Source: Rhipidocladum racemiflorum (Eukaryota > Streptophyta > Magnoliopsida > Poales > Poaceae). Taken from it: 64,000 bases of DNA. The translations under genes were made by a program, and so were the position numbers. The DNA is taken from assembly GCA_036346355.1 (NCBI GenBank), contig CM070590.1, positions 41,449,749-41,513,748 on the forward strand, written 5' to 3'. The notes under the pieces were generated by a model that saw only the letters and a list, made by a program, of their open reading frames with translations, had not been told where the DNA came from and made no database searches. Below are positions 47,623-60,118 of this stretch, piece after piece (positions within the stretch are counted from its first letter, which is position 1; each line of letters opens with the position of its first letter).

Positions 47623-50600
47623 ATGAAAATCGAATCGGAGGCTGGAATTGGCGTCCTCATCGCGTTCCTCACCCTCTCAACCCCTCCGGGTGAGAAATCC
47701 ATCGAGTCTCATCGACATTCCTCGGAGCTCCCGTGGTGCTTTTGCAATTTGACTTGATTTCTCGGCTCCCGGGACTTCCCTCTTGCTGTAGCTACGACTC
47801 TCCCCTTCGTAGCTTCGCGTTTCGTTAAGTTCCTGTGATGCCTTAGAGCGTCAGAGCGATTCTAGGGTTCCTTTTCCTGGTTTTGTTTCGGGAGAGGAAT
47901 GAAGGATTTATCGGGGGATGAAATAATTGAAGTTTATCCGGCGTATTAATATTAAATTTGGAGTTGTCGGGAGAAACAGTTGAGGAAAACTGGGCACAGG
48001 GCTGCGAATCCCTCCCCTCTCTCTCTTTTCCCCTAGTGGGCACCCGCCCACCATATAAAGGGGTGTCACCCCCAAAGCCCTAGGGCACCCCCTTCCTCCC
48101 CTAGCAGCCACACCACCCCTCCTCTTCCTCCTTGCGTGGTGGCTCAAGATCCACAGCGAAGCTTGAAGGAGCAAGCGAGAAGAGGATCCGTGGGGCGTGG
48201 AGGGCGAGCAGATTTCCGTTTGGGGAATCGTCGGCGCGTTACGTGGGTTCTCAAGGGAGAACTCAAGGTAAAATTCCCAATCTTTTACCCCTGTTCTACC
48301 TAGGGATTAGGAGTGTATTAGATCTGGTGGTGAGTGTTTTAGATGGATCTTGATGGGGGAAAAGGGTAGATGTTCACGTGGTGCTGTTTTTGGAAGGGGA
48401 GATTGTGCAGCGCGGATTATTTCGCGTTTTACGTGGCATAGACGATTTTTCCTGCAAAAACCTATAACTAGAAAGTTGTAGATAACGGCGAGATCTAGCT
48501 TCTGTAATTTTTTCAGAATTTTTGGGGGGTCGGTCTGAGAGTTATTGCTGTTGCAAGATGACGGACAGAATCTGGAAACAGATTTTGTCCACTGTGTTGG
48601 ACGTTTGTTTAGGCTTATTTAACAGTGGAATTGAAATTTGTGATCTTCATGAAAGTTGTAGATCTCGTCAATATCTAGCTACTGTAATTTTTTTGTATTT
48701 TTATGATCTGTATAAAAAAATATACGAAATTGTGAAGAGAGGGTGCTGCTGTTTGACCCGGACAGATTGGGGTTTTTGGCACTTAAGAAGGGAGCGGGGA
48801 TTAGGAAGCGTGTGTTCGAGTTGTGTGATCATTTGTGATGTCGCTATGTACTGAAATAATACTTGTACAGGTGGTGCCCCTTCTGGACGCAACTAGGTTC
48901 GTCATCCACGTTGGTAAAGGCAAGTGGAAGTAGCGGTCTTGCTAAACTATAACTCGCTATTTGTTTCGTCTTCAATATAAACCTTAATTGCAGCACACCT
49001 ACATGGTTTAACTACTTGTTTATGAGATTACAATATCCTATCCTGCATTGTGATGTGGTTGTTTGGCTTTTGAATCATGAGTAAGAATGAAGAAAGATGT
49101 TGTTTGCAAGATGAATTGTGGAGATATTCTATCTCAATGATGTTACGCATTCTATCCATGTTATTTGATGGTATGCAAGCATGTGAATTCAGAGTGGGGA
49201 AGTTATGCATGTATTTAAGCATGAAGCATTAACTGCATAATCATGCATTGGAAGTTTGTCGGCGCGGCGTCTTGGCAGCCGTGCGTCTGGCTCGTGTGTT
49301 CTGAGAAGACACGGTGAGGAGGATCATGGCATAAGCATGTGCACAATCATATGCATTTTCTGAGGTTGTGTGGACTCTATAATGTGGTATTGGACATGAG
49401 GAATTTGGTATGCTAGTTTCTTGTTTTTGTGTTATTAGTTAGAAGTTGTTAGCTTGGTGAGATTACCCAATCTCACCCCTTGTTATTTGTTGTTTTCTGT
49501 GTAGTTCTTGCAGTCGTAAGCTTGAAGGGTGGGCTTAGTAGCACAATCAACCCTCCAGGGGTCATCACGAATCACATGGACTAGTGCATTTAATAATTCA
49601 TTAGCTTGCTGAAATTTTATTAATCATAGACTGTTGATGTCCTCTTTGGAGGTACATTTTTTACGTTTATGTTTGTTTCTGGTTGATTTAGACTTGTTAT
49701 CTCTAGTATTGATGCTTTTATGTTATTCACATTTTATAATGGTTATTATGAATCTTGTTGTCGCCCGTTTGTCCTAATTTTAGGAGAGATCTTAAGAAAT
49801 TTTCTTGTCTGACAGTTTAGATTTGTAGGGTGTTACAGTTGAGTATCGAGAGCTGGTCGTAGGTCCTTGGAATGTCTATTTTAGTGTCATACTATAGGAT
49901 ACAACTAAAATGTGATGTGGAATAACTTAGAAACATGGCACAAGTTTTAACTAAAATTTTGTCATAGGATAGCAACATTAAAACTTGTGTAAAGTGGAAT
50001 CACTAATTTAAAATTTGACACACATGGATGCATTAGGAAAGGGTATGGGTATCGTTGCCTTATGCTTAAAGGTTGAATTTAGGCTTTGTTGTTGAATGCT
50101 ACTTTTGATGATGTATAATGCTATATTTATGATAGATTTGATTGAGTTGCTTCATTTGTGATAAAGTGTGGTTGTAGGTCTAGAAGGTTTTGGTCACCTT
50201 TTGTTTGTAGTGAGGTGTGGTTTGTGGTGTGGCGGGTAGAGTCACCAGAAGAACTATTAAACCCCTGTAGGGAAAGAGTACTTATCCGTAATGCATCGTA
50301 GATCGGGTAGTGACTGGAGTCAAATAGAAGAGGTTGGTGATGGATTCCTTCGGATGTTCTTTATCGTCTTGGGTCGGTTTTGGTTGGTTTTACTGGGTAT
50401 GTGGTTGGTTGAAACCAAGGAAAATGCTTATTTTGAGCACTCGATTTGTCCTTTTGGCGGTTTGTGCTTTTGTCTTCTTTGGTGAAGACAGAAGAAGAGT
50501 TCTACGTTGCGGCGTCTTTTGGTCACAATTTTGCTTTGGCACTTGATTTATTGTGATGGTATCGTTGGGAGGAAATTTACTGTGGTTGTTGTTTCCGATT

Positions 50601-53600
50601 TTTAAAAAAGAAGGGTTGGAGTTTCTCTGTGCAGATCAATTTGGATGGAGCTAAGTTTGAATCTTTATCGAAAAATTTTAGTTGGACATTTAGTCTTCCC
50701 TTTTGCATCCGTCTTCCTTTGTGGAAAGTGTAGGTTTTGGATTTCTTGAAGAGTTTTGGCTACTATGATTGGACATTTGAAGTCGAGCTCTCTTGCATTT
50801 ATGTTTGGATTTTGCTTTTCTCCTTGCACGAAAGAAGAAATTTTTATCGGTGTTTGTTCTTGATCTAGAACTGTGTTTGTTTTTGAATGTTTGGGATTGC
50901 CTCCTTTGTTTGTCAAGGGTAGGTGACCCATGGCGGTGTTTAGAAATTTTATACGTATTACGTAGTATGTAACAATGTGGTTTATGGAATGATGTACTTC
51001 TAAGTTAATTTGTGAGTTGAATCAATTAAAATGTAATTGTTATCTTTAGCTTGAGATTAAATAATCTTCTAGTATTGTAGATTGCTCTATAAGCGATAAT
51101 GATTGAATGTGTTAATGTGCATGGTTAGGATTTATTGCATTATTTTTAATGTGCCCTTGACCATGGACAATGTTTAAAAACTTTAAATCTTGATCGTAGT
51201 TAGAACATTACGATGATGTAAACTCTTGTGAAGGTAATAGAAAATTAGTGGGTTATTTAGAGACATTTTAATATAAGGTGGTAGAACAATTTAATTGTAA
51301 TGGTGGACTCAATGATATTGTTAAAGAAACCATCTTTAGTTGTTTAAAGATGTTCTAATTTAATCGTATTTGGCTAGTGACTTTAAGTTGGAAATTGATT
51401 AGAGTTGATATTTATGACGTTGCAAACTATTAGTAGATCGGAAGTATGCGATTGCGTTCCAATAATGCTAGTATCGATATCAATTGGGAAGACATAAGTT
51501 TTTGCCATTGCCGTAAGAGCTTTGTGATGATTTCACCTATTCGATTCACTTTAAAAAAAATTTGAGTATGTCTTGGAGTGGCAATTTTGCTATAACCGTG
51601 TATGGGTAGCTAAAAAAAAATTAAATTTAATTTAGCGTTGTTGATATAAGAGCTTTGGATGGCTTAAATTATTCAATCTATTTTACATAGTTGGAGTATG
51701 TTGTGTAGTGACATGGCTTGTCATAGCCTATGGATAGGGTAACTAAAAGCAATGTTGTTGTTTTACAATTATGCCAATTATTGATATTGATGACTTAGTA
51801 GTGGTAGGCGATTAGATTAATTGTTGAAAACCTTTGTTAAAATGGTGGAAATTGTAACATGTTGTGATGAAGTGAACCAGGGATAGTTAGCATAATGGCG
51901 CGTGATTTTGTCCTTAATAAATGTATGTTTTAAACTTCTATTTACGATTGGTGCTTTATTGAGATAATATTTACTTGTTGAGTCATCTTTTAGGTGAATA
52001 AATTTCCATTATCGAGATGTTGGCCGTATGTGGTATGGAATTTATAGGTTCATCATGCTTTGAAAGACTTGTTAGCTAATCGCTTTCAAATTTAGAATAT
52101 GATGATATAGGTTAGGCTTTGCTCAGTGGGGATCTTGATGAGGTAGTGTTGGTTGGATGTGTTTTGATAAGCCTTGTGAACTTTATTTATAATTGTGGAA
52201 AAGGTAATAAGAGTAAGAATTTGTTGTGTAGTTGTTGTTAAATCTGATGGGCCTTCTCAATGAGTAAATAGGGAATATTGAAATCTAAATGGTAAGGGTA
52301 GTGGAATGCTATAGAGGCGGGGAGTTATGCTGAACTTATGTTTAAAAATTCATATGGATTAGTTTGTTTGTTTGATATTTAGGTTGAATACTTTGATCAA
52401 AGTATTCTTTGTCTTTGTGTTTGAGTTTCCCTAAACTTAGAATGATTACGCCAAATGTGGGTTAATTCGAGGCTTAAAACAAGGATAAAAGAATGATTAA
52501 CCTTGAAGTAATTTGTGGAGATTTTGGAATGTTATTCTATTAAATATCGTCATTCATTCATCTTTGATAAGAAAACTAGCTTAAGTTATGAATGCGACAT
52601 TTATGCTCAAGGATGTATGCTTTATTGTGTCCGTAGTTTTCAAGGTCGAGTTATCGGTTGCATTGTTGATCAAAAGAAGTAGCTAATCCAATGTAAGATT
52701 TGGAACTTCATGATCACGGGAAATATTTGTATTTCTATTTTGGGCTAGTTGTGTTGTGGTGTGAGGTGTTTGTGAGTTTTTGTTTAAGAGACGATTCTTA
52801 CAGTTTGTGACATGAATGATATTCGTGGTTGAAACAATTTTTCTGTTGGGAAGTGAGTTTGGTTCCTTTTTAAGGAAAAAGAGATGGTGGTTGTGTGGAA
52901 GCATTTAATTCCTTGATCGGTTTTTTTAATGGCTTGGCCTTGGATAAAAGTGAGATGATTTGTTTTGGTAAAAGTGAAATGCATTTGCAGAAGACTTTCG
53001 CGGTGTTTCTCTTTTGAATAGAGCTTCTCCAGAAGAAAATTTTTTTGGTGGTTTTGGTTCTATGGAGTTCCTCTTCCAAGTTGAGTTCCGTGTATGTGAA
53101 TTTCAGCCCTTTGGTTTTAAAGGTGAGTGATTGTCGGATTCGTTGTGTTAGTGAGAATTAAGATTTCTTTTACGTTCAAGCTTGGGGGTAAGAAAATGAA
53201 TGTTTATGTTATGGTTGAGTATATTCAAGGATTGTACTCCTTGGTCCTTGGGTGGAAGAATGTGAAGGCGAAACCTTCTTACAAGGGAAAACTAGTGTGG
53301 AGTCGCTGATCGTAGAAGTAGTTTAAAAGTGAAGAGTAAAGGAAGGTTGTGTATGACTCAATTCAAACCTTTTTTGGAGAATTGTTTTCATTGATGTGTT
53401 CCTCGGTGGGGTTGCTTAATTTAGTAGTGGACAACTTGGAAGTTGCGAGGTAATTACATTAATTTTTGGAACTTTTGTCATTGGGTTAGCGAGTTTGTGT
53501 CAACCGTAGTGATTGTGTTCGGTTGTTATTGTTTCCTGTGATTCTGGACCACTGGTTGTAAAGTAGGCTATCTCTGTCGTTGGTAAGGGTGGATATTGGT

Positions 53601-56600
53601 TCTTTTGTAAGATCAATCACTTGTAGGAGATAGGAGTTTGTGTTTGGGTTGATTTAGAGACTTACCTAGGCGTTGTGTCTCACATGGTTCGCGTCGTCGA
53701 ATGCGAACTGTGGTAGAGGAGGTTGAGATTGGAATGCGGAGTTTCCAGCGATCGGGTTGAAGAGAGAAGTGGGAGTTGAGATTCCAGATCGATGCAGATT
53801 CACCTAATAGGTGTCCTTTTTTAATAGGGAATAGTTAGGTGTTAGTGTCCAATGAAAGATTTGTGGACCAATTAGTGCAGGCGGGATGCAACTTGGGAAC
53901 TTGAGGACCCAGGATCGGAAGAAGTATCCTACACTTTTTGAGGATGCTGAAGGTAAAGTGTTGATTACCATTTGCCTTCCTTTTAAGGTTCCGTAGCAAA
54001 GAGGAGTAGGGTTCAGGGGCTAATCCTTTTTAAGAGGGGAGAATGTGATGCCTTAAATGTCGAGGCGATTCTAGGGTTCCTTTTCTGGTTTTGTTTGGAG
54101 AGGAATGAAGGATTTATCGGAGGATGAAATAATTGAAGTTTATCCGATGTATTAATATTAAATTTGGAGTTGTCGGACAAAGCGGTGGTAGGAAAACTGG
54201 GCTGAACTGCGAATCCCCTCCCCACCTCTCTCTCTTTTCCCCTAGTGGGCCGGCCCACCATATAAAAGTGTCACCCCCAAAAGCCCTAGGCACCCCCTTC
54301 CTCCCCTAGCAGCCACACCACCCTCCTCTTCCTCCTTGCGTGGTGGCTCAAGATCCTGCATGGCTTGCGAAGAACAAGCGAAGAGGATCCGTGGAGGCGT
54401 GGAGGACGAGCAGATTCCGTTTAGGGAATCGTCGTTACGTAGGTTCTCAAGGGAGAACTCAAAGTAAAATTCCCAATCTTTTACCCCTGTTCTACCTAGG
54501 GATTAGGAGTGTATTAGATCTGGTGGTGAGTGTTTTAGATGGATCTTGATGGGGAGAAAGGGTAGATGTTCACGTGGTGCTGTTTTTGGAAGGAGATTGT
54601 GCAGCGCGGATTATTTCGCGTTTTACGTGGCATAGACGATTTTTCCTGCAAAACCTATAACTAGAAAGTTGTAGATAACGTCGAGATCTAGCTTCTGTAG
54701 TTTTTCAGAATTTTTGGGGCGTCAGTCTGAGAGTTATTGCTGTTGCAAGATGACGGACAGAATCTGAAACAGATTTTGTCCACTGTGTTGGACGTTTGTT
54801 TGAGGCTTATTTAACAGTGGAATTGAAATTTGTGATCTTCATGAAAGTTGTAGATCTCGTCAATATCTAGCTACTGTAATTTTTTCTATTTTTATGATCT
54901 GTATAAAAAATATACGAAATTGTGAAGAGAGGGTGCTGCTGTTTGACCCGGACAGATTGGGGTTTTTGGCGCTTAAGAAGGAGCGGGGGATTAGGAAGCG
55001 TGTGTTCGAAGTTGTGTGATCATTTGTGATGTCGCTATGTACTGAAATAATACTTGTACAGGTGGTGCCCCTTCAGGGCGCAACTAGGTTCGTCATCCAC
55101 GTTGGTAAAGGCAAGTGGAAGTAGCGGTCTTGCTAAACTATAACTTCGCTATTTGTTTCGTCTTCAATATAAACTTAATTGCAGCACACCTACATGGTTT
55201 AACTACTTGTTTATGAGATTACAATATCCTATCCTGCATTGTGATGTGGTTGTTTGGCTTTTGAATCATGAGTAAGAATGAAGAAAGATGTTGTTTGCAA
55301 GATGAATTGTGGAGATATTCTATCTCAATGATGTCATGATTCTATCCATGTTATTTGATGGTATGCAAGCATGTGAATTCAGAGTGGGAAGTTATGCATG
55401 TATTTATGCATGAAGCATTGTGCTTTATAATCATGCATTGGAAGTTTATCAGCGCCAGCGTCTTGCTTGGCCAAATGCAGACAACACCGTGTGTTCTGAG
55501 AAAGCACGGTGAGGAGGATCATGGCATAAGCATGTGCACAATCATATGCATTTCTGAGGTTGTGTGGACTCTATAATGTGGTATTGGACATGAGGAATTT
55601 GGTATGCTAGTTTCTTGTGCATGTGTTATTCGTTAGAAGTTGTTAAAACTGGCCGAGATTACCCAATCTCACCCTTGTTATTTTGTTGTTTCGAGGTAGT
55701 TCTTAAGTCGTAAGCTTGAAGGGTGGGCTTAGTAGCACAATCAACCCCTCCGGGTCATCACGAATCACATGGACTAGTGCATTTAATAATTCATTAGCTT
55801 GCTGAAATTTTATTAATCATAGACTTTGTTGATGTCCTCTTTAGTATTTACGTTTATGTTTGTTTTACTGGTTGATTTAGACTTGTTATCTCTAGTATTG
55901 ATGCTTTTATGTTATTCCTGTTTATAATGGTTATTATGAATCTTGTTGTCGCTTCCGTTTTGTCCTAATTTTAGGAGAGATGCTGTCGAAATTTTCTTGT
56001 ACGACAGTTTAGATTTGTAGGGTGTTACAGTTCCCTCAAACCCTAGCCTAGGCCATGTCTAGGTACCATGTATTCAACGCATCGCATAGCAATTCTGCTT
56101 TAAAATCTAGACTCAGGTCGTCGTTAGGTCCGTTTAACTCTATAGTCGACCTGGCTTTTAGCCATCTTCAAAATCGAGCATGCTCTCGCTAGGTCTTTGG
56201 TTTGTCGGAGTTCTAGTGAGGTAGGGCATGTATAGACTGTTCCATTAGCAATTCTGGTAGCTAGAGCCGCTAATGAGGAATCGAAATTCAGTGCGCCTAG
56301 CCGAAATTTATTTTAGTCCTCTAGGCATTAATTATTTTTGCAAAGTTCTAGAGGTCCGAAGCGTGAATCGACAACTTCATTAGCTCTTCTGATAGCTTTT
56401 ATCGTGATCAGAAGAGTCAGAACTGCATTTCAGCAAATCTTGCTAGCACTTGTCAGCTCTAGGTCACTTTATTTTTGAAAAATCCTAGAGGTCTAGTGAT
56501 CAAATGGATAGCCTGGACGGCTTCCCTGCAAGTAGAGACCTCGACTAGCAGTGTCGAAATTCAGTTTCGGCAAATTCCCGATATACTTTGCTGCTCTAGG

Positions 56601-59600
56601 TCACTAGTATTTTTGCAAAATGCTAGACCTCCAGGGCATGTAGTGAGTATGCCGTTAGTCTTCGTAGATACTAGAAAAGCAATTAGAATCGCTAGATTTG
56701 CGTTTTGCTAGCCCGCATTTTATTTTATTCCTCGAGATCCAATTATTTTTATAAAGTGCCAAGGGCCTGTAGCACGCATGGTTAGCACTATCAGCTCTCT
56801 CGGTGCTTGTAAACGAGCTCAGAAGGGTTGGTTTTGCATTTTCCTAGCTCCCATTTTATTTTAGTGATCATAGTAACCAAAGCCATTTAATGAGTTTTTG
56901 CTTCGTTTTAGCTTCGTTTAAGGTCACTAAGGTCGATAGCATGCTTCACGTATGCTTTAGATCGCATTCAAGCCGCTTTTCGGACTTTTCCCGTTTCTCG
57001 GGTGTTTGCCGAGTTTAAGCGGGCAATTTAGCAAAAGTCCAACTAAATTAAGTCAACTATGTTGGGGAATAGCTCCGACTGGTCGTAAGTATCCCTAAGC
57101 AACTAGCCGAGGGCTTAAAACAAGGCTTGCGGCATTCTTAGTCAAAATGGCCCGTTTGGGTGATTTGACTCGATTTCAAGCCATTTGGCCATTTTGGCCA
57201 TTTTCCACATTTTAGTGCTTCTTTGCCAGTTAGCTATCGGAATAAGTCATTTAGGATCATTTAAGCCTAATGAAGTCGAAAACGTGCTTCTCGCGCAAGT
57301 GGAATCGCGTTTGAGCCGTTTTCGGACTTTATGCGATCGAAGGCGCATTTATCGAGCCAAATTACGCTTTTGATCCGAATTCAATGTAGGTTAAGTGAAT
57401 TTCAGTGGGGTAAGGCCTAGATAGGTCCTAAATATCCTAAAATACCTGTTAGTAAGACTAAGAAAAGTCGCCGCTTCATTTATTGCATTTTGCACCTTTT
57501 TGCCATTTTGGGCGAAAACGGCCGTTTTTAGCCGTTTTGGTCATTATGGCCGTTTTTGAAGATTTAAAGCAAATTGCGTTTCTACCGAGAGTTTTAGTTA
57601 GGTAATGAGTGTTTGAATCCGTATCGGGAACCCACGCGCGGATTCTATCGCGTTTGGACTCAATACGGACTCAAAACGATTTTTGTCGGTAATTACTCCG
57701 CGGTTTTGCGTTTTGATTCAATTTTGGTTAATTTCATTAGGAATTGCTTTGCAACCGATCTAGCTAAGTCCTAAATATCTTTCTTTAGCTTGTTGCGAAG
57801 TCGGAAAATCATTTCGCGCAAAAATCCGCAAAAGTGGTCATTTGGCGGATTTCCGTCGAAACGATCGTTTTCGGCCGTTTCGGAAAATTTGTCGTTTTAG
57901 GTCCCGGTTGATCGTTTTAGTACCAAACGAGTTCCATTAAGTTCCTTTAGGTCTACCATACCTATTTCTAGGTATTTAACAAAATTTTGTTGTATTTTTC
58001 TTCAGTTTATATATTTTCGTTCGCGTAGGGTAGAAACCGTCGTATTTGTCGCAATTTCGCCGTTTTCCTCGTTTTGCTCTTTTCTTTTCTCTCTGAGCAC
58101 TTGTTTGAGTCTTATTTGATGTTAAGTTGATGTTTATGCACTTAATTCTCTTTTTCGCTAATTTATTTCGCTTTCGTCGTTTTTCCTGTTTTTGCTCGTT
58201 TAGAGGCTAGCGAGTCAGGATTCGCATCAAGCACTCCTGAAATCATCCCGGACATCACCGAAGAGAAACAACAAGGCAAGCACCTCCTTTGAACATATTG
58301 ATCCCATATTTCATGATGTTTACTTTGATTTCTCAAACTATATGCATTGTTTAAATTCAATAAAGTGCTAGATTGTGGGAATGGTAGTTATACCATGATT
58401 TGGTGGATTTCCTCAATTTAATTCCCTCGAATCTATTGGCAACCTTAAGTAGGGTTATACAATTAAATAAAATGTCAATTGGGTATAAACAAATCTAGTA
58501 ACTGCACATGCTTAGACAATGCAATAGGAGTGAGTCTGAAAATCAGTCATTTACCAAACACTCAAAACTATGGATTATGGTAATTGGTTTTGAAAATGTG
58601 ACTTGTGAAAGTACTTTGGTAAATGTGGAATGTCTAGTCGATAATTAGACTTGGCGGGAGGTATATTATGTGCTAATTACATTGGTGGCGAGTGGTTGGC
58701 TAGTTAAGTGGAGTTCCCCGCTTGAGTCACTAGGCAAAAACTATAAGGACTTAACTTGAGACGCTTTCTAAATGAACGCAGCGCAACCACGCAAGATGGT
58801 ATGGGACAGTCTATTCTAGTACCTGAAGTGTGAGGGGTTAGCTGTGCCTGTTGGTAGGCTGAAGAGTGGACGATCTTCCACGTAGAGCAGGCCAGCACGG
58901 TGTATGTTTTCAAAAACCACCGGTTGTACCCTTGTGTGCATAGCTGGTAGATGCGGCGTGGTAGATCCTCCAGTTCATAAAATGATACAACGGCGTACGC
59001 CATGCTATGGGAAATGTCGCGGTACGTATTTTGGCCACCGTCACAAGGTTTCTTCTCCAGTGGCTCCCTTCGTGTGGAGTTGGCCTCTTTCGCCATAGCA
59101 GGGGGTTTTCGTCGCCGGTGCTGGGGTGTGGCTAAACCCTTAACGATGGGAACGAATAGTTCATTCTTGCATATCGGGTACCTCTCGGTATCGCGTGTAT
59201 CCTGGCTGACAGGAGTGCAATTATGAATTGTGTTTGGGTAAAGTGTGCAAACTCTGCAGAGTCTTAAAACAAATCTAATCGATTAGCCGTGCTCACGGTT
59301 AAGAGCAACTCTTCAGTTAATGGATCGAGTATAGTATTTGTTTTGGTTTCAAAAATAAAAGTTACTTCGGAGTCTAGCTAAAGGTATTTGATTCGGTATG
59401 GTATTTGGTGGATTTATGCATATATGGATGTCGTTTCGTATCCCAGCTGCGATCATGGATGATGGCAGCCGAGAAGCTCAAATGTTACATATGCTGTAAA
59501 TATGTTTTATTCAAACTGCTGTCTTTTACATTATGTACTACTTTTCGATGAACTGTTTCAACTACCGCTTTTAAATGAGACCTAGTGTAGCAGCGATTTC

Positions 59601-59741
59601 ATTTGTATCGGCCTGCATTTAATTATATTTCTATACACTAAAGTCTTGCGAGTACATACGTGTACTCACCGTTGCTTGCTAACCTTTTTCCCAGAGGAAG
59701 GTACTGATGATGTCCTGGATGATGGCGAGCCTCATACGTGA
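47623..59741 (+). CDS. Predicted three-exon, 61-codon acidic reading frame within solo LTR W
   Basis: Exon 1 is 47623-47689: ATG start, 22 codons plus one base, donor CCGG|GTGAGA. Exon 2 is 58204-58275: 72 nt, pyrimidine-rich acceptor ending TTTAG, donor AAG|GCAAGC. Exon 3 is 59695-59741: acceptor TTTTTCCCAG, stop TGA 59739-59741. All three join in phase 1. The N-terminus has a short hydrophobic stretch (GVLIAFLTL). The remainder is acidic (STPEIIPDITEEKQQ, then EEGTDDVLDDGEP). Z lies in predicted intron 1. B-family LTRs have matching exons 2 and 3 with the same phase and charge. It resembles no protein I know. It may be a leader peptide or chance, as no transcript is available. Confidence 0.35.
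47834..49837 (+). repeat. 5' LTR of Z
   Basis: It matches 54044-56029 with scattered differences. Candidate donor CAAG|GTAAAA is near 48266 and an exon-like block ending AAAG|GCAAGT is near 48919. The LTR body does not resemble X-family LTRs except around this block and the termini. Confidence 0.93.
49838..54043 (+). other. Internal domain of Z, non-coding; degenerate primer site 49838-49856
   Basis: The primer region reads GTTGAGTATCGAGAGC, a decayed form of the TGGTATCAGAGC site of X1. The following ~450 bp and several later blocks align with X1's internal domain. An imperfect duplicated stretch lies around 51540-51740. A polypurine tract (TTTAAGAGGGGAGAA) ends at 54043. All open frames are short and unsupported. 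Confidence 0.8.
54044..56029 (+). repeat. 3' LTR of Z
   Basis: It pairs with 47834-49837, with the same termini and the same exon-like block (donor near 55108). Confidence 0.93.
56196..56875 (+). repeat. Degenerate ~137-bp tandem repeat in solo LTR W
   Basis: The anchor TATTTTTG/A occurs at 56333, 56470, 56608 and 56744, that is, spaced 137, 138 and 136 bp. Each anchor is flanked upstream by a CTCTAGG-like and downstream by a CTAGAGGTC-like sequence. A weaker unit begins near 56196. Units are strongly diverged. Confidence 0.7.
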
Positions 59742-60118
59742 GCTTTGTGGCTTCGTGGGCCCTTCCTCGATAGCCTTAGGGTTGGTGGGCGGTGCTTGCT
59801 GGTTGTGTTCCTTTTGGGTTTCATTTGTCGTACTTCTTCTTTTGGCCTGTATTATATTTCTGCAAGTTCTACACCCAGTTATGTAAATTAAATTAGCTTC
59901 ATTGCTTTGATATTCGCGTTGTTGGTATGCGATCTTGGGCTCTTGATCCAGGGAACCAAGATCTGGCGCGTCAGTACTGGGTTTGAAGCTAGGATTTCGA
60001 TTGTGGTGATCGAAATTTTTAGGTTCAGATTTCCTGCCGAGAACCCTGTTGCTATACGGTGCCGTACACTCTGATGAAGCGGTGTATGCGATGCGGTATA
60101 GGAAGAGGGGCTCTCACA

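Larger units (their letters stand above)
47834..56029 (+). mobile_element. Element Z: complete LARD-like non-coding LTR retrotransposon, 8.2 kb
   Basis: LTRs are 47834-49837 (2004 bp) and 54044-56029 (1986 bp), starting TGTGATGCC and ending GGGTGTTACA. GTTCC flanks both ends (47829-47833, 56030-56034). The 4.2-kb internal domain has no retroviral protein motif. It is inserted in LTR W. Confidence 0.94.
47163..60118 (+). mobile_element. Solo LTR W (about 4.76 kb net), split by element Z
   Basis: It starts TGTAATATCCCGAG at 47163 and ends CTCTCACA at 60118. GGTCC flanks both sides (47158-47162, 60119-60123). Subtracting Z and its duplication leaves 4755 bp and no internal domain. Parts resemble the A-family LTR: the GCAAG / CATATTGATCCCA region near 58275-58310 and the TGGGTAAAGTG / CTCTGCAGAGT region near 59235. 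It is therefore a distant chromovirus LTR. Bases 56035-58200 and 58300-59690 show no other gene. Confidence 0.9.
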
